From FEN-299 sp963727765 (lineage in GTDB: Bacteria; Acidobacteriota; Vicinamibacteria; Vicinamibacterales; Fen-181), in contig CAVSGZ010000004.1 of NCBI GenBank assembly GCA_963727765.1, positions 1 through 64,000 on the forward strand: 64,000 bases of DNA, written 5' to 3'. Below the pieces are notes generated by a model, which searched no databases, was not told where the DNA came from, and worked only from the letters and a program-made list of their open reading frames with translations. The position numbers were made by a program, and so were the translations under genes. Shown one piece after another: positions 55,650 through 64,000 of the stretch. Each line of letters begins with the position of its first letter. Within the stretch, counting starts at the first letter, position 1.

Positions 55650-56875
55650 GCCCAGTAGGGACCGTACCCCCCGGGGGTGCTTCGGCCTTCAATCGCGACG
55701 AACACCGAGCGGCCGAAGAAGAACGGGAGCCCCCAGTCGAAATACAGGCTTGGAAGGCCGCTCTGGGACCCACCGAAGGACGAACTCCCGCCGACGTCGT
55801 TGAAGATCCAGTTGGCCAGCGGCAAGGCGTCGAGGTTGGCGACCTTGAACGCCACGGTCGTCGACTGGCTGTTTGCCCCGGTATTGGTGGCCGACAGAGA
55901 CTGCGTCGTCGTCGGGCAGTAGAAGCCCACCGACACGGTGCACTCCGGGAGGCCGGTCGTGGCGGAATCGAGGAAGAACACGGCATTGGTGCCGGTGTCG
56001 ATGAAGCTCGACGAGTACGACACACCGTTGTACACGGTGGTGAAGTTGCCGTAGGCGTCCTGCGTCTGGACAACCGCGCTGCCGAGCGCATTGTCGCTCT
56101 GCGTCCCGATGCCGAAGGTGAGCGTTCCGGTCGTGGAGGGCAAACCGGCGTCGGGCAGCGTCGGCAGGGTGACCAGGATGCCGTTGTTGTCGGATGTGAA
56201 GGCGGCCACCGGGTTCTGGAGCTGGCTGGCCAGAGCCTGGGTCGTCACCTGGCACGACGCGCCCGAGCACGCGTAATAGAGGCCGGCATTCGATGTCGTC
56301 CCGGGCGCGCAGGCGGATCCGCAGTCGTAGAGGTACGAACTCAGGCCCAGCATGCCGTTGGCGGACATCGTGTCCACGGTGTTGCTGGCGGTCCCTCCGT
56401 TGGCGCAGCCGGACGGCGCCGAGGGAAACGTCGAACCGGGAGCGGCGATGATCTGGATGGGCAACGAACTCGCCACTTCGCCTGCCAGTTTGACGTCAGC
56501 CAGAGCGACGGGGCCCCAGTTGTAGCTCAGGTCGACGTACTGGATGCAGTTGGCAATGGTGGCGCCCCCCGAGGTGAGGTTCGCCAGCGGGAGCGTGCCG
56601 AGCGCCGACGACAGCACGCGGAGGCCGCTGGCCCCCGTATCGAGCAGCACGTTGGGAACCGTCGTGCACTGCGTGGTGCTGCCGGGGACGCAGATCGTCA
56701 CGCTGACGAACGCGCCGTTCAGGTACGGGTTCACCGTGGATGGGCCCGGGCCGGCCGTGATGGTCACGGTGTTGGCCACCGGTGTGGGGGGAGTTGAACT
56801 GCTGCCTCCGCAAGCCGCCGAGAAGAGGCTCCCCACAGCGGCCGCGGCTCCCAGAACGCTGGCGACCTTTTTCAC
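55643..56875 (-). CDS. DUF3443 lipoprotein with two pepsin-like DTG motifs
   Basis: GTG 56875 follows GGAGGAGATCCA and overlaps the DUF2844 stop (GTGA). The 410-residue product has a lipoprotein signal (LFSAACGGSSS). The DUF3443 core includes NVLLDTGASGLRVLSSALG, a cysteine-rich middle and SSFIDTGTNAVFFLDS. One D-T-G in each half, the second followed by T, is the pattern of bilobal pepsin-type aspartic proteases. It should be surface or periplasmic. Families DUF2844 and DUF3443 often occur as a pair. Protease activity is an inference from motif only. Confidence 0.8.
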   Translation of the reverse strand: MKKVASVLGAAAAVGSLFSAACGGSSSTPPTPVANTVTITAGPGPSTVNPYLNGAFVSVTICVPGSTTQCTTVPNVLLDTGASGLRVLSSALGTLPLANLTSGGATIANCIQYVDLSYNWGPVALADVKLAGEVASSLPIQIIAAPGSTFPSAPSGCANGGTASNTVDTMSANGMLGLSSYLYDCGSACAPGTTSNAGLYYACSGASCQVTTQALASQLQNPVAAFTSDNNGILVTLPTLPDAGLPSTTGTLTFGIGTQSDNALGSAVVQTQDAYGNFTTVYNGVSYSSSFIDTGTNAVFFLDSATTGLPECTVSVGFYCPTTTQSLSATNTGANSQSTTVAFKVANLDALPLANWIFNDVGGSSSFGGSQSGLPSLYFDWGLPFFFGRSVFVAIEGRSTPGGYGPYWAY

Positions 56876-57336
56876 TGGATCTCCTCCACGCTCACGCCTG
56901 TCGGCAGCATCTGTGGAATGTAGGCCCGGCCCGCCAGGGCACGGACGTGCCCGAAGGACTGGAAGACGAACGTCGGCGTCTCGATCATCACCGGCGCGCG
57001 GCGCGTGTGCCGCTGCTGTCCGGTGGCCTGCTGGAGTTGCGCGAAGTAGGGTCCCAGAAGCTGCTGGTAGTCGGGATGGAACGGCCCCTGCCACGCGACG
57101 GCGAAGACCTTCCCCGCGGGCGTGGCGAACTCGCGAACCGTCGCGCCCGATTCCGACGTCATTTCGTGGACGGAGTACCGCCCCATCGGCCTGACGACGG
57201 TCGAGGCGTTCATCCTGACGCGGTCGCGTTCAACCGAGCTGAGGTTCCCGCCCAGCTCGGCGAATACGCGGGCCGGGAACACCGCGAACCACGCGGCGAG
57301 CACACAGAGCAATCCGAGGGAGTGTCGAGACTTCAT
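56872..57336 (-). CDS. DUF2844 secreted protein
   Basis: The 154-residue precursor starts at ATG 57336 (a GTG directly before it is possible) with a signal peptide ending near ARVFA. The DUF2844 core reads YSVHEMTSESGATVREFATPAG, VFAVAWQGPFHPDYQQLLG and VFQSFGHVRALAGRAYIPQML. It is coupled by a four-base overlap to the DUF3443 gene, the usual partner. Exported; function unknown. Confidence 0.8.
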   Translation of the reverse strand: MKSRHSLGLLCVLAAWFAVFPARVFAELGGNLSSVERDRVRMNASTVVRPMGRYSVHEMTSESGATVREFATPAGKVFAVAWQGPFHPDYQQLLGPYFAQLQQATGQQRHTRRAPVMIETPTFVFQSFGHVRALAGRAYIPQMLPTGVSVEEIQ

Positions 57337-57414
57337 CACTACGGCCGCCCCCTTCGACGGGACGCGCTGGCAGAACCATGACCTGCGGCAGGGACAGATT
57401 GAGAATCCTCAGCC

Positions 57415-57441
57415 AGTATAACTGAAGCGGCAGTTCGCCAA
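57415..57441 (-). promoter_or_regulatory. Weak promoter candidate for the DUF2844/DUF3443 pair
   Basis: On the minus strand TTGGCG (57441-57436) and TATACT (57420-57415) are only 15 bases apart. The leader would be about 70 bases. The rest of the gap shows nothing recognisable. Confidence 0.25.
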
Positions 57442-57468
57442 TGAGGGCCAGCTTCACCGCGCGACCGC

Positions 57469-58242
57469 CTACTTCAGCAATATGCGGGTCCCGCGGATCT
57501 TCTGGCTGGCGAGCGTGCCAAGGAACGCGGGGACGACGCGGTCCATCAGCTCGAAGTAGGTCGAGAGCGCAGGCACTTCCTGGCCCTGGTTGTAGAGCAC
57601 GGCCTCGCGGAAGACCTCCGTGTCGATGACGGCGCCGGTGCGGCCGTCGATGAACACGAACTTCGGCCTGAGGACGAAGCCCTTCCGTTCCATGTAGGTC
57701 CGCTGCGGCTCGATCGTTCGCCGGCCGTACTCGTCGATCACCTCGCGGTCGCGCTGGACGAACCCCGAGCTGGAGGTCGGCGTGAAGAGGACGCTGCCCG
57801 TGACGATGAGCGGGCCCTGGAACTCCTCGCCGATCTTCTTCCAGTAGGCGGCGTTGCTGAAGATCGGGTTGTAGGCCTCGAGGGCCTTCTCGTCCGTGAT
57901 CTGCCGGGGCAGCATCTTCGGGTCGATGGCCGGCGTCGCGGCGCCGCCGACGCGCGCCTGGTCGGCCAGCATGTCGGCGAGGGGGACAACGTCGGCCTCG
58001 ACGACCTTGAGGTTCGACTTGGTCCGCAGCTGGCTGCGCAGCAGCCGCACGGTCTCCAGGTTCCCGTCGACATCGTCCGACCCGCCGGCGACGAAGCCGA
58101 CCACCAACACCCGCTCGAACGGCGACGTGTCGATCTTCGGCTGGATCGGCGTCTCGACCAAGACCTCGATCGTGCTCGCGCAGGCCGCGAGCGCCGCCGC
58201 GGCGACGAGGCTAGCGAGTAGTCCGGCGGCTCGCGCGGTCAT
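57469..58242 (-). CDS. Lipoprotein of unknown function
   Basis: The 257-residue protein has a lipoprotein signal (LVAAAALAACAST, Cys21). The body contains ERVLVVGFVAGGSDDVDGN, LIVTGSVLFTPTSSSGF and KFVFIDGRTGAVIDTEVF. The last resembles the alternating-strand pattern of outer-membrane assembly or CsgG-like lipoproteins but is not diagnostic. It overlaps the upstream TPR gene by 32 bases, so the two are co-translated. I do not recognise the family. Confidence 0.7.
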   Translation of the reverse strand: MTARAAGLLASLVAAAALAACASTIEVLVETPIQPKIDTSPFERVLVVGFVAGGSDDVDGNLETVRLLRSQLRTKSNLKVVEADVVPLADMLADQARVGGAATPAIDPKMLPRQITDEKALEAYNPIFSNAAYWKKIGEEFQGPLIVTGSVLFTPTSSSGFVQRDREVIDEYGRRTIEPQRTYMERKGFVLRPKFVFIDGRTGAVIDTEVFREAVLYNQGQEVPALSTYFELMDRVVPAFLGTLASQKIRGTRILLK

Positions 58243-58567
58243 TGAGTTCCTTGAAGTAGTCGTAGTTCTGCTTGATCGAGACGTTGTTGGGCTCGAGCTC
58301 GAGCGCCTTGGTGTAAGCCTGGCGGGCCTTGTCGAACAGGCCTTCGTGCTCGTAGGCCACCGCGAGGTCGTTGTAGGCGGCCGCGTAGCCGGGGTCGATC
58401 TCGACGGCCTTCTCCCAGCGGTAGAGCGCCTCTTTCCAGAGCCCCTTCTGGGCGACGTCGATGCCGAACTGGACCTGGGCCTCCGCCTCCTTTCGCGGCT
58501 TTCCGGCCTGGGCCGGGATCGCAGAAAGCGCCAGGAGGAGCACACCGAAGATCAGCGACTTTCGCAT
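58211..58567 (-). CDS. Small secreted TPR protein
   Basis: ATG 58567 with GGGAG six bases upstream gives 118 residues: signal peptide (MRKSLIFGVLLLALSAIPAQA), then two to three tetratricopeptide repeats (ALYRWEKAVEIDPGYAAAYN, AYTKALELEPNNVSIKQNY). It is probably a periplasmic scaffold for the lipoprotein whose gene it overlaps. Confidence 0.8.
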   Translation of the reverse strand: MRKSLIFGVLLLALSAIPAQAGKPRKEAEAQVQFGIDVAQKGLWKEALYRWEKAVEIDPGYAAAYNDLAVAYEHEGLFDKARQAYTKALELEPNNVSIKQNYDYFKELNDRASRRTTR

Positions 58568-58587
58568 CGGACTCCCATTTTGGGACA

Positions 58588-58617
58588 ACTATAAGACCGC
58601 CGGGGGAGGGGACGCAA
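58588..58617 (-). promoter_or_regulatory. Candidate promoter of the TPR/lipoprotein pair
   Basis: On the minus strand TTGCGT (58617-58612) and TATAGT (58593-58588) have an 18-base spacer and lie about 20 bases before ATG 58567. Confidence 0.4.
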
Positions 58618-58621
58618 ACGA

Positions 58622-58725
58622 CGGCTTGCGGCCCGCGGCTCGCGACTTGCGACCCCAAGCCCGATTCCCCAAGCCGAAGCCGACCCGGCCGCCAGCCGCC
58701 AGGCGCTAGCCGCGAGCCATACTCC
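58622..58725. repeat. Dispersed repeat block of the ggcttgcggcccgcggctcg family
   Basis: Imperfect copies of 8-10 base units such as cggctcgcgacttgcgac and gccagccgccaggcg fill the gap between the TPR gene and dprA. The first 29 bases match the reverse complement of 11848-11878 with two differences. Confidence 0.6.
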
Positions 58726-58773
58726 TCGCGGCTCTCTTCTTGCAAAGATGATTTGCCGCGAGGGAGCACCTTA

Positions 58774-59842
58774 ATGCTCGACGCCGAAGACGCGGTGGCG
58801 CTGTCGTTCCTGCCCCGCCGCTGGCGGCTCAAGGCGCTCGACGCGATTGGCCGCGCGCCGTCGCCCGACACGGTCGAATCGGTTCTGGCGGTGATCGAAC
58901 CCGGACGCCCCGTGTTTCCGCTCGCGCGGCGGCTCCGGCGGCGGGCTGCCGCGGCACTCGACGCGGCCCACCGCAGAGGGATCCGCGCGATCGCGTGGGG
59001 TGAGGGCGCCTATCCGCCCCTGCTGGCGGCCGTGGCGGACGCACCGCTGGCGCTGTGGATCAAGGGGGACCCTGCGGTCCTCCGCCAGCCGGCCGTGGCG
59101 ATCGTGGGCTCGAGGGCGGCGACGCCCTACGGGCTCGAGGCGGCGTCACGCCTGGCGGGAGATTCTCGCGGCCGCCGGCGCGCTCGTCGTGAGCGGGATG
59201 GCTCGCGGCGTGGACTCGGCTTCGCATCGGGCCGCGCTGGCCGCCGGTGGCCAGACCGCCGCCGTCCTCGGTTCCGGCGTGGACGTCATCTATCCGCCCG
59301 AACACGACCGGCTGGCGGGGGAGATCATGGGCCGTGGGGCGGTGTTGAGCGAGTTCCCGCCCGGCTCGCCGCCGCTCGCCTTCCATTTTCCGGCGCGGAA
59401 CCGTATCATCAGCGGCCTGTCGCTCGCCACCGTTGTCGTCGAGGCGGCCGAGCGCAGCGGTTCGCTCATCACGGCCGCGTTCGCCCTCGAACAGGGCAGG
59501 ACGGTGATGGCGGTGCCCGGCAGCATCCTGTCAGGACGCCATAGAGGGTGCCACGCCCTGATCCGGGACGGTGCGGCAGTGGCCGAATCGGCCGAGGACG
59601 TTCTGGCCGAGCTTCGCGCAAGCGCCCTCCGGCCGCTCGTCGAGGCGACAGCCGGGCCGGCGCCGACCGATCCGATCCTGGCCGTCTTGGCGCCTGGCGA
59701 GAGCTACGACACCGACGCGCTGGCCGCGATGACCGGCCGGCAGCCAGCTCAGCTGCTGGCCAGGCTTCTGGAACTCGAACTGGGGGGCGCCATCCGCCGG
59801 CTGGACGGCGGGAGATTCATCCGCTCCGGCCGAACGTGCTAA
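58774..59842 (+). CDS. dprA: DNA-processing protein DprA, interrupted by a frameshift
   Basis: From ATG 58774 (AGGGAG upstream) the first frame encodes the N-terminal helical domain and the start of the Rossmann fold (YPPLLAAVADAPLALWIKG, VAIVGSRAATPYGLEAASRL). After about 59155 the next frame carries on EILAAAGALVVSGMARGVDS, VLGSGVDVIYPPEHDRL, ARNRIISGLSLATVVVEAAE and a C-terminal winged helix (ILAVLAPGESYDTDALAAM). One extra G in the run at about 59157-59160 would explain the break. Corrected length is about 355 residues. DprA loads RecA onto incoming single-stranded DNA during transformation. Whether the break is real is open. Confidence 0.85.
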
Positions 59843-59887
59843 CGTAAGTCGCTTGGGACGGTTCTGAAGACGACGGTAGAGACAGCG

Positions 59888-62590
59888 ATGCCGAAATCAC
59901 TGGTCATTGTCGAATCGCCTGCGAAGGCACGGACGCTCACGCGGTTCCTCGGCCGCGATTACCGGGTGGAGGCCAGCTTCGGCCACATCCGCGACCTGCC
60001 CGAGAACGCCGACGAAGTGCCTGATGAGATTCGCGACAAACCGTGGGGCACGCTCGGCGTCGATACCGACGGCGATTTCAAGCCGTATTACGTCATCCCA
60101 GCCTCGAAGCGGCGCCACGTCAGCGCCCTGCGGGCGGCCCTGAAGGGTGTCTCCGAACTCCTGCTGGCGACCGACCCGGACCGCGAAGGGGAGTCGATCA
60201 GCCTGCACCTCAAGGAGGTGCTGAAGCCCAAGGTGCCGGTCCGCCGGGTGACGTTCCACGAGATCACCCGCGAGGCCGTGCAGGAGGCGGTGGCCAACGC
60301 GCACGAGCTGGACGAGAACCTGATCAAGGCGCAGGAGAGCCGGCGAATCCTCGATCGGCTGTATGGCTACACCCTCTCGCCGGTGCTCTGGAAGAAAGTC
60401 CGGACCGGCCTGAGCGCCGGCCGCGTCCAGAGCGTCGCCATCCGCCTGATCGTGGAGCGCGAGGAGGCCCGGCGCGCGTTCAGGAGCAGCACGTTCTGGG
60501 ACATCGCCGCGCGGCTCGCCGCCGGCGGGCGCGAGTTCGAGGCGCTTCTGTCGCGTGTCGGCGACCGCCGCGTGGCCAGCGGGCGGGACTTCGACCCGGC
60601 GACCGGCCTGCTCTCGGCCAAAAACGTCCGGCACCTCGACAAGGCTGGCGCGGAGGCCATCGCACGGGCGCTGGCGCAGCACCTGCCCTGGCGCGTGACC
60701 GCGGTCGACGAGCGGCCGGGGATCGAGCGCCCGGCGCCGCCGTTCACGACGTCGACGCTGACGCAGGAGGCGAGCCGCAAGCTCGGGTTCAACACCGGCC
60801 GGACGATGCGCATCGCCCAGCGGCTGAAGGACGGCGTCGAACTGGCCGACGGGACCATCGAAGGGATCATCACCTACCACCGAACCGATTCCACCACGCT
60901 CAGCGAGAAGGCGCTGCAGGAGTCGGGGCGGACGATCCGCGAGATGTTCGGCGAGGAGTACTACCGTGGGCCGCGGCGCTACCAGACGCAGGTCCGCAAC
61001 GCCCAGGAAGCGCACGAGGCGATCCGGCCGACCGATTTCAACGTCACGCCGCAGAGCCTGGTCGGCATCCTCGAGCCCGACGAGCTGAAGCTCTACGATC
61101 TCATCTGGAAGCGGACGATGGCCTCGCAGATGCCGGACGCGCGCGTCCTCAAGACGACCGTCGAGTTCACCGCGCAGGGTGCCGGCGGCGAGGAGTGCGC
61201 GCTGACGTGCACGGGCAAGGCGATCGAGTACGCGGGCTACCGCCGCGCCTACGTCGAGGGCAGTGACGACCCCGAGAGCGAGCTCGAGGCGCAGGAGACC
61301 ATCCTGCCGCCGTTCAAGGTAGGAGACCTCGTCGTGGCCGACGGCGGCGGCGCGGGCGGTGGCGGGCGGGTCATGGCGACGCTGGTGGCCGTCGAGCCGA
61401 AATCGCACGAGACGACGCCGCCGGCGAGGTACACCGAGGCGTCGCTCATCAAGAAGCTGGAGGAGGAAGGGATCGGCCGGCCGTCGACCTACGAGCCGAC
61501 GATCGAGACGATCCTGCGGCGCGGCTACGTGTTCCGGCAGGGCAAGGCGCTGGTCCCGAGCTTCACGGCCTTCGCCGTCACCCAGCTCCTGCGCGAGCAC
61601 TTCGCCGACTTCGTGGACATCGGGTTCACGGCCGAGATGGAGAAGGACCTCGACGAGATCTCGAACGGCGAGCGTCCGTGGATCGATTTCATCCGCGAGT
61701 TCTTCCGGGGCGACGGGAGGAAGCACAAGGGGCTCGAGGCGATGGCGCGCGACGAGGCGCAGCTCATCGACTACCCGGTCGTCGAGATCGGCGTCGATCC
61801 CGACAGCGGAGAGGCGATCCGCGTGCGCATCGGGCGGTTCGGGCCGTTCGTGCAGGTGGGCGAGGGGGGCAACGGAAACACGGCCTCGCTGCCCGACGAC
61901 CTGGCGCCCGCGGACCTGACCGCCGAGAAGGCGATGGCGCTGGTGCGGAACAGGGCCGCCGGCCCGCGCGACCTCGGCGTCGATCCGGCGAGCGGGCAGC
62001 ACGTCTATCTGGCCACGGGCCGGTTCGGGCCCTACGTGCAGCTGGGAGAGGCGCCCGAGAAGCCGGCGAAAGGGTCGAAGGCGCCCAAGCCGCCCAAGCC
62101 GAAGCGAGCCTCGTTGCCCAAGGGGGTGAGCGAGGCGCAGGCCGACCTGGCGCTGGCGCTGCAACTGCTCAGCCTCCCGCGTGCCCTCGGAGCCCATCCT
62201 GCCGACGGCGAGGAAGTCATCGCCAGCGCCGGGCGTTTCGGCCCCTACGTGAAGCACGGGGACGAGTTCCGTTCGCTCGAGGCGACCGACGACGTCTATG
62301 CCGTGAGCCTGGAGCGCGCGCTCGAGCTGCTGGCGCAGCCCAAGCGGTCGCGGCGGAGACAGGCGGCCGCCCCCACGGTGCTTCGCGAGCTGGGCGTGCG
62401 CGAGGACACGGGCGCGGCGGTGAAGCTGCTCGACGGGCGCTACGGGCCGTATGTGACCGACGGCACGACGAATGCGTCGCTGCGAAAGGGCACCGACCAG
62501 GCGGCGTTCGGCCTGCGCGAGGCGATCGAGATGCTGCTGGCGCGTGCGGCGGCCGGGCCGAAGAAGAAGGGCGCGCGGCGCAGGAAATGA
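59888..62590 (+). CDS. topA: DNA topoisomerase I
   Basis: The 900-residue type IA enzyme has the TOPRIM domain (LVIVESPAKARTLTRFLG, LLATDPDREGES), LSAGRVQSVAIRLI and the active-site Tyr in IITYHRTDSTTLS. The family usually has ITYMRTDS; here Met is His. The C-terminal third has no zinc fingers but repeated GRFGPYVQLG-type modules (three to four TopA_C_Rpt repeats) and a Lys-rich end (KKKGARRRK). It relaxes negative supercoils. Its stop overlaps trmFO by four bases. Confidence 0.96.
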   Translation: MPKSLVIVESPAKARTLTRFLGRDYRVEASFGHIRDLPENADEVPDEIRDKPWGTLGVDTDGDFKPYYVIPASKRRHVSALRAALKGVSELLLATDPDREGESISLHLKEVLKPKVPVRRVTFHEITREAVQEAVANAHELDENLIKAQESRRILDRLYGYTLSPVLWKKVRTGLSAGRVQSVAIRLIVEREEARRAFRSSTFWDIAARLAAGGREFEALLSRVGDRRVASGRDFDPATGLLSAKNVRHLDKAGAEAIARALAQHLPWRVTAVDERPGIERPAPPFTTSTLTQEASRKLGFNTGRTMRIAQRLKDGVELADGTIEGIITYHRTDSTTLSEKALQESGRTIREMFGEEYYRGPRRYQTQVRNAQEAHEAIRPTDFNVTPQSLVGILEPDELKLYDLIWKRTMASQMPDARVLKTTVEFTAQGAGGEECALTCTGKAIEYAGYRRAYVEGSDDPESELEAQETILPPFKVGDLVVADGGGAGGGGRVMATLVAVEPKSHETTPPARYTEASLIKKLEEEGIGRPSTYEPTIETILRRGYVFRQGKALVPSFTAFAVTQLLREHFADFVDIGFTAEMEKDLDEISNGERPWIDFIREFFRGDGRKHKGLEAMARDEAQLIDYPVVEIGVDPDSGEAIRVRIGRFGPFVQVGEGGNGNTASLPDDLAPADLTAEKAMALVRNRAAGPRDLGVDPASGQHVYLATGRFGPYVQLGEAPEKPAKGSKAPKPPKPKRASLPKGVSEAQADLALALQLLSLPRALGAHPADGEEVIASAGRFGPYVKHGDEFRSLEATDDVYAVSLERALELLAQPKRSRRRQAAAPTVLRELGVREDTGAAVKLLDGRYGPYVTDGTTNASLRKGTDQAAFGLREAIEMLLARAAAGPKKKGARRRK

Positions 62591-63909
62591 TCCACATTCT
62601 CGGTGGCGGCCTTGCCGGCTGCGAAGCCGCGTGGCAGGCCGCGACCCGCGGCCAGCAGGTCGTGGTGCACGAGATGCGGCCCATTCGAGGGACCGATGTG
62701 CACCGGACCGGCTCGCTGGCCGAGCTGGTCTGCAGCAACTCGTTCCGCAGCGACAAGCTGGACAACGCCGTCGGCCTCCTCAAGGAGGAGATGCGGCGAC
62801 TCGGCTCGCTGGTGATGCGCGTGGCGGGCCTGGCGCGCGTGCCGGCCGGCGCGGCGCTCGCCGTGGACCGGGAACGGTTCGCGGAGCTGGTGACCGGCGA
62901 GATCACGTCGCATCCGCTCATCACCGTGGTCCGCGAGGAAGTGACGGACATCCCCGACCCGGCGACGGCCGGAGGACCGGTCGTCATCGCGACCGGGCCG
63001 CTCACCTCGCCCGCGCTCTCCGGGAAGATCGCGGCGCTCGTCGGCCACGAGCACCTCTATTTCTACGATGCGGTCAGCCCGATCGTCCTCGCCGAGTCGA
63101 TCGACCGGTCGCGCGTCTTTCGTGCGTCGCGATGGGGGCGCGGCAGCGCCGAGGGGGACTACCTCAACTGCCCGTTCACGGCGCCCGAATACGAGACGTT
63201 CTACCAGGCGCTCGTTACGGCGGAGCGGGCGAGGGTGCACGACCTCGACCGCGAACGGTTCTTCGAGGGGTGCCTGCCCATCGAGGTGATGGCGCACCGT
63301 GGCCCGGACACGCTTCGCTTCGGCCCGATGAAGCCGGTGGGGCTCCCAGACCCGCGCACCGGCCGCCCGCCGTACGCCGTGCTCCAGCTTCGGCAGGACA
63401 ACCTCGCCGCCGACCATTTCAGCCTCGTGGGGTTCCAGACGCAGCTCACGTGGGGCGAGCAGGCGCGGGTGTTCCGGCTGATCCCCGGCCTCGAGCGGGC
63501 CGAGTTCGCGCGCTTTGGCCTCGTGCACCGGAACACCTACATCAACGGGCCGACCGTGCTCGCCGCGACGTGGCAGGTGCGGACGCGCACGGATCTGCTC
63601 TTCGCCGGGCAGATCTCGGGCGTAGAGGGATACGTCGAGTCGGCGGCCTCCGGGCTCCTTGCCGGGATCAATGCCGCGGCTCTCGCGGCCGGCCGCGCGC
63701 CGTCCTCGCCGCCGCGCACGACGGCGATCGGGGCGCTGGCGTACTATGTGTCGCACGCGGACGCGGCCGAGTACCAGCCGAGCAACATCACCTTCGGGAT
63801 CATGGCGCCGCTCGAGTCGACCGACCGCCGGCTCCGTCGCGACCGCAAGGCGCGGAACGAGGCGATCTCGGCGCGCGCGCTCGAAGAGCTGGGTCGGTGG
63901 ATGTCATGA
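62587..63909 (+). CDS. trmFO: Methylenetetrahydrofolate-tRNA uridine-54 methyltransferase
   Basis: The 440-residue flavoprotein starts at ATG 62587 (ATGA overlap with topA). Motifs are HILGGGLAGCEAAWQAATRG (FAD), ELVCSNSFRSDKLDNAVGLLK, YLNCPFTAPEYETFYQAL, PIEVMAHRGPDTLRFGPMKPVGL and GQISGVEGYVESAASGL. It makes ribothymidine-54 in tRNA using methylenetetrahydrofolate. The topA-trmFO-xer order is conserved in many bacteria. Confidence 0.97.
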   Translation: MIHILGGGLAGCEAAWQAATRGQQVVVHEMRPIRGTDVHRTGSLAELVCSNSFRSDKLDNAVGLLKEEMRRLGSLVMRVAGLARVPAGAALAVDRERFAELVTGEITSHPLITVVREEVTDIPDPATAGGPVVIATGPLTSPALSGKIAALVGHEHLYFYDAVSPIVLAESIDRSRVFRASRWGRGSAEGDYLNCPFTAPEYETFYQALVTAERARVHDLDRERFFEGCLPIEVMAHRGPDTLRFGPMKPVGLPDPRTGRPPYAVLQLRQDNLAADHFSLVGFQTQLTWGEQARVFRLIPGLERAEFARFGLVHRNTYINGPTVLAATWQVRTRTDLLFAGQISGVEGYVESAASGLLAGINAAALAAGRAPSSPPRTTAIGALAYYVSHADAAEYQPSNITFGIMAPLESTDRRLRRDRKARNEAISARALEELGRWMS

Positions 63910-64000
63910 AAGACGAGATTCGCGCCTTTCTGTCCTTCCTGCGGCTGAACCGCAACGCCTCGGCGCACACGGTGCGCGCCTACGAGAGCGATCTGTCGCA
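63906..64000 (+). CDS. Tyrosine recombinase XerC/XerD, 5' end only
   Basis: ATG 63906 overlaps the trmFO stop. The visible 31 residues (MKDEIRAFLSFLRLNRNASA, then HTVRAYESDL) are the N-terminal SAM-like core-binding domain of Xer recombinases, which resolve chromosome dimers. The gene continues beyond the window. The position after trmFO fits xerC/codV. Confidence 0.85.
   Translation, partial: MKDEIRAFLSFLRLNRNASAHTVRAYESDLS

Noticed and set aside
63906..64000. Mobile-element integrase at the right edge
   Set aside because: The overlap with trmFO and the conserved topA-trmFO-xer order point to a housekeeping Xer recombinase.

Overview
The window is GC-rich bacterial DNA with a Gram-negative core. 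It carries lpxC, a TonB-dependent receptor with a carboxypeptidase-like N-terminal repeat, many lipoproteins, a sulfatase-fold/TPR fusion, DinB, DUF2844/DUF3443 proteins and a classical dprA-topA-trmFO-xerC run. This mix suggests an Acidobacteriota (Vicinamibacteria-like) chromosome. The assignment is inferred from gene content; no rRNA or tRNA gene is visible and I see no prophage, insertion sequence or CRISPR array.

Layout. 0-2 kb: a secreted S8 protease with an Arg-Ile-Val-Trp-Gly repeat tail that runs off the left edge, preceded by a small helix-turn-helix gene. 2.3-9.7 kb: a peptide-type ABC importer (lipoprotein plus two permeases), then a 4-hydroxy-2-oxoglutarate-aldolase-like enzyme, an alanine-glyoxylate-type aminotransferase and an M48 lipoprotein, all on the plus strand. 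9.8-18.8 kb: an HExxH protein, NlpC/P60, HNH nuclease, beta-propeller, amino-acid permease, DinB, nitroreductase and a frameshifted TonB receptor. 18.8-23.6 kb: sulfatase-fold/TPR lipoprotein, Tat-exported metallo-beta-lactamase-fold protein and an OLD-family nuclease.

23.8-43.3 kb is the centrepiece, a purine/urate catabolic island. It has guaD, a three-subunit molybdenum hydroxylase, hyuA, a fused XdhD-type hydroxylase, a minimal SsnA, two tandem fold-type-II PLP enzymes, a membrane protein, ygeW, ygeY and ygfK. The set matches the E. coli ssnA/xdhD/ygfK/ygeWXY/hyuA region that recent work (recalled, not cited) ties to reductive urate breakdown. It lacks a recognisable ygeX and carbamate kinase here. 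The likely flow is guanine to xanthine (GuaD), xanthine to urate (hydroxylases), reduction (YgfK), ring opening (SsnA, HyuA), deacylation (YgeY) and carbamoyl transfer (YgeW), followed by PLP-dependent deamination.

43.5-64 kb is housekeeping: uvrA, lpxC, an ECF sigma/STAS operon, lysA (frameshifted), tmk, the rplU-rpmA-obgE-nadD-rsfS-comF operon, a GT87-like membrane protein, a DUF2844/DUF3443 pair, a lipoprotein/TPR pair, dprA (frameshifted), topA, trmFO and the start of xerC/xerD.

Two window-wide themes stand out. Intergenic spacers hold several families of short tandem or palindromic repeats, which in places encode the C-terminal tails of genes. Several genes carry single-base frame changes (TonB receptor, lysA, dprA), and two more (S8 protease tail, HNH nuclease) carry sets of frame changes that cancel out. 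Either real mutation or residual assembly error could explain these.
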